From Bacteroidales bacterium UBA6340 (GTDB lineage Bacteria; Bacteroidota; Bacteroidia; Bacteroidales; Paludibacteraceae): a DNA stretch of 13,403 bases. A program made the position numbers and the translations under genes. Every line of letters begins with the position of its first letter. The stretch's first letter is position 1. The notes below the pieces were generated by a model, which was not told where the DNA came from, made no database searches, and was given only the letters and a program-made list of their open reading frames with translations. Of the stretch, positions 1 to 6,936 are shown piece after piece. The stretch is from positions 1 to 13,403 of the forward strand of contig DJSG01000026.1 in assembly GCA_002440265.1 (NCBI GenBank), given 5' to 3'.

Positions 1-50
1 TTTGGAGATAAACATAAAAAGCTTTACCAACAGAAACACAGAATCTGTAG

Positions 51-58
51 TATCTTTG
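51..58 (+). promoter_or_regulatory. Orphan TAnnTTTG (-7) promoter-like element
   Basis: TATCTTTG matches the Bacteroidota -7 consensus TAnnTTTG and is identical to the element before dnaN. No TTTG is found at the expected spacing upstream, so this is only half of a promoter. No open reading frame follows. A predicted start near 64-65 would place the hairpin at 65-82 at the very 5' end of a transcript. It could be a small RNA promoter, a relic, or chance. Confidence 0.25.
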
Positions 59-64
59 CAGCGT

Positions 65-82
65 GATTCGAGGTGTCGAATC
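65..82. repeat. Perfect 7-bp hairpin next to the terminal inverted repeat
   Basis: GATTCGA (65-71) and TCGAATC (76-82) are perfectly complementary around a GGTG loop. The hairpin directly abuts the terminal repeat that starts at 81. Its function is not known; it could be the start of a structured RNA or the outer edge of a repeat element. Confidence 0.5.
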
Positions 83-105
83 CGGTAGGCTGCAGACGTA
101 TTAGA
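81..105. repeat. Terminal inverted repeat, left copy
   Basis: The 20 bases TCCGGTAGGCTGCAGACGTA followed by TTAGA recur in inverted orientation at the right end of the window (13356-13403). The right copy is interrupted by 23 extra bases. Each copy sits next to a GC-rich palindrome of the same type. This is a dispersed intergenic repeat present in opposite orientations, not a recognised insertion sequence end, and no transposase lies between the copies. Confidence 0.75.
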
Positions 106-116
106 CCCCCTCCGGC

Positions 117-134
117 TCCCCCTTCAAAGGGGGA
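117..134. repeat. Palindromic repeat (copy A)
   Basis: TCCCCCTTCAAAGGGGGA is a perfect palindromic hairpin (7-bp stem, TCAA loop) closely related to the hairpins at 256-275 and 6523-6540. All three have the TTCAAA centre. It belongs to a small family of dispersed intergenic palindromes in this window. Confidence 0.7.
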
Positions 135-144
135 TAGGAAAGAC

Positions 145-241
145 CTCCCCAACTGACTAAGGAGTTCTATGATGCCCACAGGGCATCAATCGGAAATCCG
201 CAATAAGGCGGCATTTCCTTCACCTTACAGGAGTGGGGGAG
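145..241. repeat. Cloverleaf-like structured repeat element
   Basis: An outer stem pairs CTCCCCAACT (145-154) with AGTGGGGGAG (232-241), with one mismatch in ten. It encloses two further hairpins: a perfect GATGCCC/GGGCATC stem with an ACA loop (171-187), and a ten-pair stem with a one-base bulge formed by 192-201 and 208-218. The part from TAAGGAGTTCT to the GCCC-ACA-GGGC hairpin recurs in altered form at 6567-6593. The nested folding suggests a small non-autonomous mobile or structured repeat; it encodes no protein. Confidence 0.5.
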
Positions 242-255
242 ATAGACCTCCCCAA

Positions 256-275
256 CCCCTCCTTCAAAGGAGGGG
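256..275. repeat. Palindromic repeat (copy B)
   Basis: CCCCTCCTTCAAAGGAGGGG is a perfect 20-base palindromic hairpin preceded by GACCTCCCCAA. The same arrangement, a GACCTCCCC lead followed by the palindrome, is seen at 6510-6540, and related forms lie at 10822-10847 and 13325-13352. Confidence 0.75.
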
Positions 276-331
276 CTTACAGAGAATGTGAATGGTTGAT
301 AGGTTCATTAATGAGGGGGCAGAGTTGTGAA

Positions 332-361
332 GACGACGCGAACAGATAAAGAGTTCTGCTC
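332..361. repeat. Dispersed 30-bp repeat, first copy
   Basis: The segment beginning GACGACGCGA and ending GAGTTCTGCTC matches 6551-6580 at 26 of 30 positions. In both places it lies downstream of the CCCTCC palindrome, so the two form a composite repeat. It continues directly into the 16-bp tandem repeat at 374-436. Confidence 0.65.
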
Positions 362-373
362 TATGACGACACG

Positions 374-436
374 AGCCGCGTCGTCCCCCAGCCGCGTCGT
401 CTCCCAACCGCGTCACCCCCAAGCGTGTCGTCTCCC
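374..436. repeat. Tandem repeat, four units of 15-16 bp
   Basis: Four consecutive units related to AGCCGCGTCGTCTCCC occupy 374-389, 390-405, 406-420 and 421-436. They vary at a few positions, and the third unit is one base short, so they do not maintain a reading frame. The array ends about 60 bp beyond the stop codon of the minus-strand exported protein, just past its probable terminator. Confidence 0.7.
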
Positions 437-445
437 ACTAAAGCA

Positions 446-476
446 AGAGGTTGCCCGAACTTGTCAGGCAACCTCT
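446..476 (-). terminator. Probable terminator of the exported-protein operon
   Basis: AGAGGTTGCC (446-455) pairs perfectly with GGCAACCTCT (467-476) around an 11-base loop. The hairpin lies 23 bp past the TAG stop of the minus-strand gene that ends at 499. A clear run of T is missing on the minus strand (only CTTGCTTTAG follows), so it may be an imperfect intrinsic terminator or an RNA 3'-end stabilising structure. Confidence 0.5.
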
Positions 477-498
477 GAAGAATGTGTCGGGGGCAGTA

Positions 499-3120
499 CT
501 ATTGACGGAGCAGGCGACCTTGCATATCGTACATCCTGCCATCGCGGATGATGTAGATAGCACCGTTGAGCAGCACTTTCTGCGGTGCGGACGACGATGC
601 GGCATTGACAGTGTTGCGGAGGTCAGTGGATGGTCCGTCTTGCACAGTGACACTGACAGCAATGTTGTGGAGGATGGTGTACCAGTTGATATTGGCGGGT
701 ACGAACATCACATACGCCGTGTATTCGCCTTCAGTGCTGACGTGAATGTAGTTGTCATCGCTGTCATCCCAGGTGAAGTAGCCCTCGACATTGGCAGTAC
801 CTCCGGTGAGGACAGACTCGTTGAATGATTGTCCGATGCGGATAGCAGATGCTATGGGAAGAGAGGTGACTTCGGGGGTGAGCGGTGTGATGGTGATGTC
901 CTGCGAGAGAGTCGCCGATTCGTATATCTCGGACTCCTCCGCGATGGCAGTAAGGGTGACGGTTCCGCAGGTGATAATCTGCAGTTTGCCGTTCTCCACG
1001 TAGGCGATAGTGGAGTCGGACGAGATGATGTGTACAGGTGTCTGTGCGGTGGCGTTGATGGTGATGTCGGCGTTTGCCTCAATGGTGGACGGGCAGTCGC
1101 TCCATAAGATGGACTGATGATTGCGCTGGGTCTGGATGGTCACCGGAATACGGAGTGTCATACCACTGACAGCATCGGTGAGCGTGACGGTGTCGCAGGT
1201 GGTGCCAACCAAGGTCGGGGTGATGGTGAGGTGCAGGGTGGCTGTACCAAAGTCGCCGCACTCGTTGCCCAACGATGTTTCTTGCAGTTGTACGGCAGAA
1301 GAGATGTTGGTAACCTGTACTTCATCTTTAACGTTGGAGTAGTTGATGATCAACTCTTTGCTTATCTTGTCGCCAATGATGGATTGTTCGATAGTGATAG
1401 CGGGAGTGGAGGTCTCCAAGTATTGTGCAGGGGTCACTTCGATGTCCTTGACGTAATGGTAGCCTTCTCCGCCAGAGGGGCGCACGAAACGTATGTGAGT
1501 GGCATTGCGACTCAGTTGGACAGGTTCGGACTCGTTGTAGGTGCCGACAGTGGGGGTGACGCTATAGAGGTCACGCCAGTTGTTGCCGCCATCGGTGCTC
1601 TCTTGCAGTTTGATGCTGCCTTTGTAGTATTTGGTGCCAAATACTGGTAGTATCCAATACTCGCCCTTGTGCTGGAAAGTCAGTTTGTCGGGAACGCCTT
1701 GATTGCGGTCGATGGCAATAGCCTCACCTTGAATTTCGCTTGTGTTGCTCTGGAAAAACTCAATCTCGTCATTGTAAGAGAGGACAAGTCTGTCCTCACA
1801 GCCTGCGGAGGGCACACGGACACGCACCGGCATGACGGCAGAGGCTGCTTCGTAGTTATCATCGCCTGCGACTGTGGCAGTGATGGTTGTTTCGCCTTCA
1901 CCGATGATAGTGAGGGTATTGCCATCGGCTTTGACGATGTCCTCATTGCCCGATGTGTAGGTCAGGAGCAAAGTGCGCGACTCATTCTCGAGACGTTCAC
2001 CCGTCTCGGCATTCACGATGAGCACTTTGGCGGTAAGGGTGACTGGGGCATCGGTGGTCTTCAGACGCGAGAGGTTTTGTGACCAAGCAATGAATTGTAT
2101 CTTTTTGGCAGTGGCGATGAAGGTCTTGCTGATAGGGGTTGCTCCTGCCCATTCAGCGTTACCCACTTGCGTGGCGGTAATGACGGCTTCGCCTGCTGCA
2201 ATTGCCTTAAAGGCATGCCCATCTTGCGTGATGGCAATTACTTCTTCGTTGGACGAGGTGTAGATGACGGGGAGTGCGCTGGTGGCAGTGGCGGCATCGG
2301 TTACCTCTTTGCCGATAGGCATGGAGGGCTTGTCGGCAGACCAATCATCGTTCCAAGTGAGGGATTGGTCCTTCTTCTCGGTGGTGCCAGAGAGGGAGAT
2401 TGTGTGTGAGTTGATGCTCAGAGTAGCGTTGTGAGTGCCCGCTTTGCTGTGTTTGTAAGTGACAGTTACTGTAGCCGTTCCCCATTTGCCCTCTGCTGCA
2501 TTGTTCGTGATAGACGCGGAGAAGAGAGGTGCGTCTTCGCCTGTGATGGTAGCCGTTAAAGCAGGAGTGTTGCACCAGTCAATGGTTGTGGACTGTTGTG
2601 CATCAGGTGTGCCCACTTTGGCACTTTCAAACGAAAGAGAACTATTGGCAGGTGCTTCTACGATGTTCTGAGCCATAGCTACTTTTACATTTTTGAAGTA
2701 TTTACTTAATGTGGCACCCGCTTCAGTATAGAACTTAATTTTGGTGGCGTTTTTGTTCAGAGAGAAAGGACCATAATCCACGTAATCAATTTTAAACGCT
2801 CCTGTCTTTTTTCCGGGGTTTTCATCAAATATATTTTCCCATTTCCCATTTACAAATTGGGCAACTTTCATATTACCGACACTTGTTACCTGTCGTTTTG
2901 CGGAAAAAGAAATTTGAGCACTTGGTCCATTCAAATTATACTCTTTAGACCATATTGTACCACCGCTTTCTTCACTGATGTGAACAAACGTGTAATATGT
3001 ACCGCTTTCATTCTTTATGCCTTCAGTCCCGGGGTATGAGGACCAGCCTTGAGCCGAGAGACTAATGCTTGCACTCACCAAGGTAAGGAGTGCAAAAATA
3101 CGAGATAAGATATTTCTCAT
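499..3120 (-). CDS. Large exported multi-domain beta-sandwich (Ig-like) protein, 873 aa
   Basis: The protein starts with a Sec signal peptide (MRNILSRIFALLTLVSASIS, probable cleavage after SAQ at residue 24) with no lipobox cysteine. I read the modules as follows: a ligand-binding-like beta sandwich (about 25-150); a choice-of-anchor-D/BACON-like module (150-246); Big2-like modules with the YTSSNEEV and GEAVITAT signatures (250-338 and 340-436); a second sandwich (445-568); another anchor-D-like module (570-665); and a terminal Big2-like plus beta block (667-828). It ends with a short motif, KVL-x-NG-x-IYI then YD-x-QGR. The last 200 or so residues are homologous to the end of the upstream 999-residue protein. 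No enzymatic motif is visible, so a surface adhesin, carbohydrate-binding or structural role is inference. The start lies 38 bp after the upstream stop, with no Shine-Dalgarno sequence, which points to co-transcription. Confidence 0.9.
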   Translation of the reverse strand: MRNILSRIFALLTLVSASISLSAQGWSSYPGTEGIKNESGTYYTFVHISEESGGTIWSKEYNLNGPSAQISFSAKRQVTSVGNMKVAQFVNGKWENIFDENPGKKTGAFKIDYVDYGPFSLNKNATKIKFYTEAGATLSKYFKNVKVAMAQNIVEAPANSSLSFESAKVGTPDAQQSTTIDWCNTPALTATITGEDAPLFSASITNNAAEGKWGTATVTVTYKHSKAGTHNATLSINSHTISLSGTTEKKDQSLTWNDDWSADKPSMPIGKEVTDAATATSALPVIYTSSNEEVIAITQDGHAFKAIAAGEAVITATQVGNAEWAGATPISKTFIATAKKIQFIAWSQNLSRLKTTDAPVTLTAKVLIVNAETGERLENESRTLLLTYTSGNEDIVKADGNTLTIIGEGETTITATVAGDDNYEAASAVMPVRVRVPSAGCEDRLVLSYNDEIEFFQSNTSEIQGEAIAIDRNQGVPDKLTFQHKGEYWILPVFGTKYYKGSIKLQESTDGGNNWRDLYSVTPTVGTYNESEPVQLSRNATHIRFVRPSGGEGYHYVKDIEVTPAQYLETSTPAITIEQSIIGDKISKELIINYSNVKDEVQVTNISSAVQLQETSLGNECGDFGTATLHLTITPTLVGTTCDTVTLTDAVSGMTLRIPVTIQTQRNHQSILWSDCPSTIEANADITINATAQTPVHIISSDSTIAYVENGKLQIITCGTVTLTAIAEESEIYESATLSQDITITPLTPEVTSLPIASAIRIGQSFNESVLTGGTANVEGYFTWDDSDDNYIHVSTEGEYTAYVMFVPANINWYTILHNIAVSVTVQDGPSTDLRNTVNAASSSAPQKVLLNGAIYIIRDGRMYDMQGRLLRQ

Positions 3121-3158
3121 AAGTGCTATGTATTAAATGTTATTATATTTCGTATTTA

Positions 3159-6158
3159 TTATAAGTTTCTGCCCTGAATGTCATACCATTGTCCGTTGCG
3201 GAGGATGTAGATTTGCCCGTTGCGGAGGACTTTCCGTACTGACGATTGTACTGCGGTTTGCTCTACATCTGTTGTGGGGTTGGCTACGACTATTATGGTC
3301 AGTTCGATATTCTCTACCGGCACATACCAATTTGTATTATCGGGTACAAACTGCACGTGTACAGGGTATTCCCCGGCTGATGTGAAAGTAGCATCCATAT
3401 CCTCATCGTCCGCCCAAGTGAATGTGCCTTCGGTATCCGCTTCGCCATCCGTGATAGTGGCGTAACCAAGCGACTGACCTACCATGATTGAGGATATAGT
3501 CGGGTTGGATAGTATCGTGGGGGTTAGGGGAGTGATAGTGAGGTCGCGGCTGAGCGTAGCGGACTTATACCGCTCGGTCTCCTCGGCAGTAGCGGTGATG
3601 GTGATGTTGCCATAGCGGACAATATGGAGCATATTGCCCTCGATGTATGCAATGTCGGGGTCGGAAGAACTGTAAGTGACAGAGCCCTCTGCCGTGGCAT
3701 CCAAGCTAATTGCCGCTGTATTGGCAGGCATAGATGCAAGGAGGTTGTCCCATGCGATGGTCTGTGTCTTCTTGCCTGTGGCGGCAGTGAGGGCTATGGT
3801 GGTCTGCTGATAGGGGGTGTAGAGCGTGAGGGTGGCAGTGGCGTTCTCCTTCTCATCGGAGGAATAGGTGACGGTGATGTTAACCGTGCCCGAACCGCCA
3901 TTGGTAGAGATGACAGGATTGTCTATGGTGAATTTGGGGTTATCACTGACGAGGCGTATCTCATCTGCACAACTGCTCCATGTGAGTGCGAAAGAGGCTG
4001 TGGTTTGTCCGCCTATCTCGTTGGCGGGCAGGGCGAGGGTGGTGGTGGAAGGCGTGAGATGCTGGCGACGGGTAACGCGGACTTTTTGTATAAAACGTGA
4101 ATACGTACCTGCGTTTTTGAAACGTACCCCCTGAACCTCTTTATCCAATTCAAAAGAGAACGATTTATATGTCGGTGTACCCAAACTTCCTTCCAAGTTA
4201 CCTACGGCAATGCTCTGTATTTTTCTCCAATCGCCAGCATAATTGGCATAAATTTCCATATCGCCAATGGCAGTTGCCATACTCTTACCCGCTTCAAAAG
4301 TGAGCGTGCCCGCTGCATCAATATCTGTCCATGTTATTTCATTACCAGTATAGCCGTTTCCGACCTCCACAGCATCTGCTTTATCCACTACGTCACAGGA
4401 AACCTCTATGGGTGCAACGGTGACGGTGATGGTAGCCTCTGCGGCGAGGTATTTGTAGTTTTCGGGTTGGGAGACAGTCCAAGTAGCCGTGCCGTTGTTG
4501 TAGGATGCTGTGATGGTCTGTTGCTCCGCGTTGTAGGTGGCGATGTTTTCGCCTGCGGTCTGGGCAATGGTGATAGGGCTGTTTTCGGTGTCGGTGTTGT
4601 CGGATGTGCAGGCAACGGCTATGGTTTCGTTGTAAGAGAGGGTCTTACTGTTGACATTCTCACCTGCAAATGACCACACTATGGTGTTGGCATGCTTGCT
4701 GACGGTGACGGTTTGTTCGGTGCTGAGGGCAGTCCATTTGTAGTCCTCGGCTTGCGAGATGGTGATAGTAGCGGTGCCGGCACCTACTGCGTGCAAGCGG
4801 TCGCCCTCGACTTTGATAACTGTCTCGTCGGAGGAGAGGACAGAGACTTCCACTTCGCTGTTGGTGGCAGTGTAGAGGTCAGTGAAGGCTATCTCGTCGT
4901 CCACCTTGTAGTCGGTAAGGAGGTTGTGGGTGAGAGAGGCAGTATTCTTGGTGATATGGAGTGTGAAAGTGCGGGTGGCACTGAAGATGGTTGCCGTCTC
5001 GGGTTGTGTGAGGGTGATGGTGGCATTGTCGGTTGCCGCAAGGGCGGTGATGGTGAGCACTCCTTCGCCGATTGTGTATGCGAGTTCATCGCCGCAGGTT
5101 ACCTGTAGAGCGTCGGTGGTGTTCTCGATGTTGATAGTGATGCTCTCGCCTACTTTGAGGTCAGCCTCGGTCTGGTCGGGGGTGTTGTTGAGCCAGAAGA
5201 CAGGGGTGGCTTTGTCATTAACCGTAAACTCTTTGGTGATGTTCTCTGCGGGAGCAAAGGTGCAGTCGCCTGCCTGTGAAGCCGTGATGACAGCAGTGCC
5301 GACCTTGTTGGCAGTCAGCGTGTTGCCATTGACAGAGATGATGTCGGGTGCAGAGGATGTGTATGTGACGGGCAGCCCAGAAGTGGCTGTTGCGCTGATG
5401 CTGAGGGTGCTGCCGAGTGTCATATTGGGGTCAATGGGTTCGTTGTCCCATGTGAGTGTCTGCGGGTTGAGGGAGCCTTCGCCGGTGAGGGTGATGACCA
5501 CATCATTCAAGCCATTGTCGCTGTGGAGCGTGAGTGTGGCGGTGCGGGTGCCGTTGCAGGTTGGGGCGAAAGTGATGGTGACAGATTGTGTGCCCTCACT
5601 GACAGAGTTGGCTACGGGCGTGGCGGACGATACTGAATAATCGCTTGCATTGTCGCCTGATATATTGGCTGTTATCTTGCCTGCGTGGGCGTGGGTGATA
5701 GTAATGGATTGCTGTGCGGATTGCCCGACCATTGTGGCGGAGTATGCCAAAGAGGACTTGTCGGCTGTCATGCGGGCAAAGATGGCGTAATATTTCGTCT
5801 CTGGATAATCATCTTTCGATAGGCTTCCTGTGACTGTCACGGCAGACTGAGTATCCCCAGAGTTTGCAGTGGTTGATGTAGCCCACCCCTTGAATACATA
5901 ATTATTATTTATATTTTGGAAACGATAAAAAGTGAATGCCTTTTTAGTTTCGAATGTAAATTTACTTCCTGTTGTCTGCTGGGATGATATTTGCGTTCCG
6001 TACGAACTTGCAGAGTTATTGCTATTCACAGAAACTTGTCCTCCATTAACAGGCTCGGAAATAACTGTAACTTTGGCACTACTATTGCCCCAAACATTAC
6101 CACTGCCTGCTATCAATAGGATAGTGGAGATAAACATCAATCGAGTAAAATTCTTCAT
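3159..6158 (-). CDS. Large exported multi-domain beta-sandwich (Ig-like) protein, 999 aa
   Basis: A signal peptide occupies residues 1-24 (hydrophobic core LMFISTILLIAG, probable cleavage after VWG), without a lipobox. Modules by eye: an InlB B-repeat-like domain (about 27-130, with YVFKGWAT and YYAIFARM); a choice-of-anchor-D-like domain (131-228); Big2-like domains (231-316 with YTSSAPDIISV, and 405-488 with GTATITISQAEDYKW); further beta modules (317-404 and 489-583); a ligand-binding-like sandwich (584-697); an anchor-D-like module (700-794); a Big2-like module (797-878); and a final beta module (880-957). The C-terminal motif is KVLRNGQIYI followed by YDIQGR. It is first in a probable operon with the paralogous 873-residue gene. 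A consensus promoter lies about 190 bp upstream. No catalytic residues are recognisable; cell-surface or secreted adhesion or glycan binding is inference. The N-terminal part and residues 584-697 are clearly more AT-rich than the other modules. Confidence 0.9.
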   Translation of the reverse strand: MKNFTRLMFISTILLIAGSGNVWGNSSAKVTVISEPVNGGQVSVNSNNSASSYGTQISSQQTTGSKFTFETKKAFTFYRFQNINNNYVFKGWATSTTANSGDTQSAVTVTGSLSKDDYPETKYYAIFARMTADKSSLAYSATMVGQSAQQSITITHAHAGKITANISGDNASDYSVSSATPVANSVSEGTQSVTITFAPTCNGTRTATLTLHSDNGLNDVVITLTGEGSLNPQTLTWDNEPIDPNMTLGSTLSISATATSGLPVTYTSSAPDIISVNGNTLTANKVGTAVITASQAGDCTFAPAENITKEFTVNDKATPVFWLNNTPDQTEADLKVGESITINIENTTDALQVTCGDELAYTIGEGVLTITALAATDNATITLTQPETATIFSATRTFTLHITKNTASLTHNLLTDYKVDDEIAFTDLYTATNSEVEVSVLSSDETVIKVEGDRLHAVGAGTATITISQAEDYKWTALSTEQTVTVSKHANTIVWSFAGENVNSKTLSYNETIAVACTSDNTDTENSPITIAQTAGENIATYNAEQQTITASYNNGTATWTVSQPENYKYLAAEATITVTVAPIEVSCDVVDKADAVEVGNGYTGNEITWTDIDAAGTLTFEAGKSMATAIGDMEIYANYAGDWRKIQSIAVGNLEGSLGTPTYKSFSFELDKEVQGVRFKNAGTYSRFIQKVRVTRRQHLTPSTTTLALPANEIGGQTTASFALTWSSCADEIRLVSDNPKFTIDNPVISTNGGSGTVNITVTYSSDEKENATATLTLYTPYQQTTIALTAATGKKTQTIAWDNLLASMPANTAAISLDATAEGSVTYSSSDPDIAYIEGNMLHIVRYGNITITATAEETERYKSATLSRDLTITPLTPTILSNPTISSIMVGQSLGYATITDGEADTEGTFTWADDEDMDATFTSAGEYPVHVQFVPDNTNWYVPVENIELTIIVVANPTTDVEQTAVQSSVRKVLRNGQIYILRNGQWYDIQGRNL

Positions 6159-6253
6159 ATATGCAATTGTTTTTATGTACCTAAAAATTATTTATTCTTT
6201 CAATTTTGAGGGCGGGGAAAATATCCTTGCCGGTTGTTATTTCTCGCTATTTT

Positions 6254-6313
6254 TTACTTGGTAGATGTCCGATATGGTGGTATGTAATTGCCTATTGTTA
6301 AGGTAAAATGCAT
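6254..6313 (-). other. Possible leader peptide ORF (19 codons) in the operon 5' UTR
   Basis: A short reading frame starting MHFTLTIGNY lies wholly inside the predicted 5' leader and ends about 95 bp before the 999-residue gene. The frame is open further upstream as a 79-codon ORF, but that longer form would run through the promoter. There is no ribosome-binding site to support translation. It may be chance in AT-rich DNA. Confidence 0.2.
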
Positions 6314-6345
6314 GAATAATGCACCAATCCGACCGAAAAACGCTG

Positions 6346-6377
6346 CAAATTTAATGCTATTCCATAATTCGTGCAAA
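6346..6377 (-). promoter_or_regulatory. Bacteroidota consensus promoter of the exported-protein operon
   Basis: On the minus strand, TTTG (6377-6374) is followed after exactly 20 bp by TAAATTTG (6353-6346), an exact match to the TTTG-N19-21-TAnnTTTG consensus. Transcription should start near 6340, giving a leader of about 180 bases before the ATG at 6158. This leader contains a possible small reading frame (6254-6313). Confidence 0.75.
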
Positions 6378-6508
6378 TTTTCAACTCTCTTGCGTGCTGA
6401 ATAATAACCATAGGCAATCTTTTCGTAAAAAACGTCATCTTTTATCTTTCCGTTTCTGCCAAGATATTGTTTCGATATTGACGACTTAATCACATACTAT
6501 TAATACGA

Positions 6509-6600
6509 AGACCTCCCCTACACCCTCCTTCAAAGGAGGGGGATTTTATTGACGACGCGAGCCGATAAGGAGTTCTACTCAGCCCACAGGGCTTCGTTTT
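6509..6600. repeat. Composite dispersed repeat (copy C)
   Basis: It consists of a GACCTCCCC lead (6510-6518), the palindrome CCCTCCTTCAAAGGAGGG (6523-6540), the 30-bp segment shared with 332-361 (6551-6580), and the hairpin AGCCC-ACA-GGGCT (6581-6593) related to 171-187. The rest of this intergenic stretch to about 6780 is GC-richer and holds more small hairpins but no convincing gene. A reading frame across it only reflects the repeat. Confidence 0.7.
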
Positions 6601-6738
6601 CGCTACGGTACTCAATGTGCTGCGCACACCTGCCTTACGCTTCACGTCCCCCAAGGCATAGCCGTGTCATGAGGGTTGTGCCAAACTGCCCGCCGACGAG
6701 GAGTGCCCCCCCATTTCTCCAACGGGCTTGTGAGTACC

Positions 6739-6755
6739 GCGGACGGGGCGTCCGC
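6739..6755. repeat. GC-rich hairpin
   Basis: GCGGACG and CGTCCGC pair perfectly around GGG. It sits in the repeat-rich half of the intergenic region, about 85 bp before the promoter of the plus-strand gene. No T run follows, so it is not a typical terminator, and its role is unknown. Confidence 0.5.
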
Positions 6756-6838
6756 GTCCACGGAATGATATACAATTTTGTGTAGTGTCCATTTAGAAAC
6801 ACAATTTTGGCGCTGTTGCCCAGAAGAGTGCGTTTTCT

Positions 6839-6870
6839 TTTGGCAGTTTCAGAGAAAAGCAGTATTTTTG
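6839..6870 (+). promoter_or_regulatory. Bacteroidota consensus promoter of the SpmA/SpmB-like gene
   Basis: TTTG (6839-6842), 20 bp, then TATTTTTG (6863-6870) exactly fits the Bacteroidota promoter consensus. The predicted transcript would start near 6877, roughly 60 bases before the preferred ATG at 6937. Confidence 0.75.
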
Positions 6871-6936
6871 CAGGTTGATAGTGCACAGGAAGGTGCTTGA
6901 TAACGTGCCGAGGACATGCACTATCTGTTTAGGAGA

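Noticed and set aside
374..436. CRISPR array
   Set aside because: The units are contiguous 15-16 bp repeats without spacers, and no cas gene is present.
6254..6493. 79-codon minus-strand reading frame upstream of the exported-protein operon
   Set aside because: It runs through the consensus promoter (6346-6377), has no start signal and no recognisable family. I keep only its last 19 codons as a low-confidence leader frame.
6549..6785. Plus-strand reading frame beginning (M/L)TTRADKEFYS
   Set aside because: It starts inside the dispersed 30-bp repeat, and a similar short frame begins at 327 in the other copy. It reflects the repeat and has no protein-like features further on.
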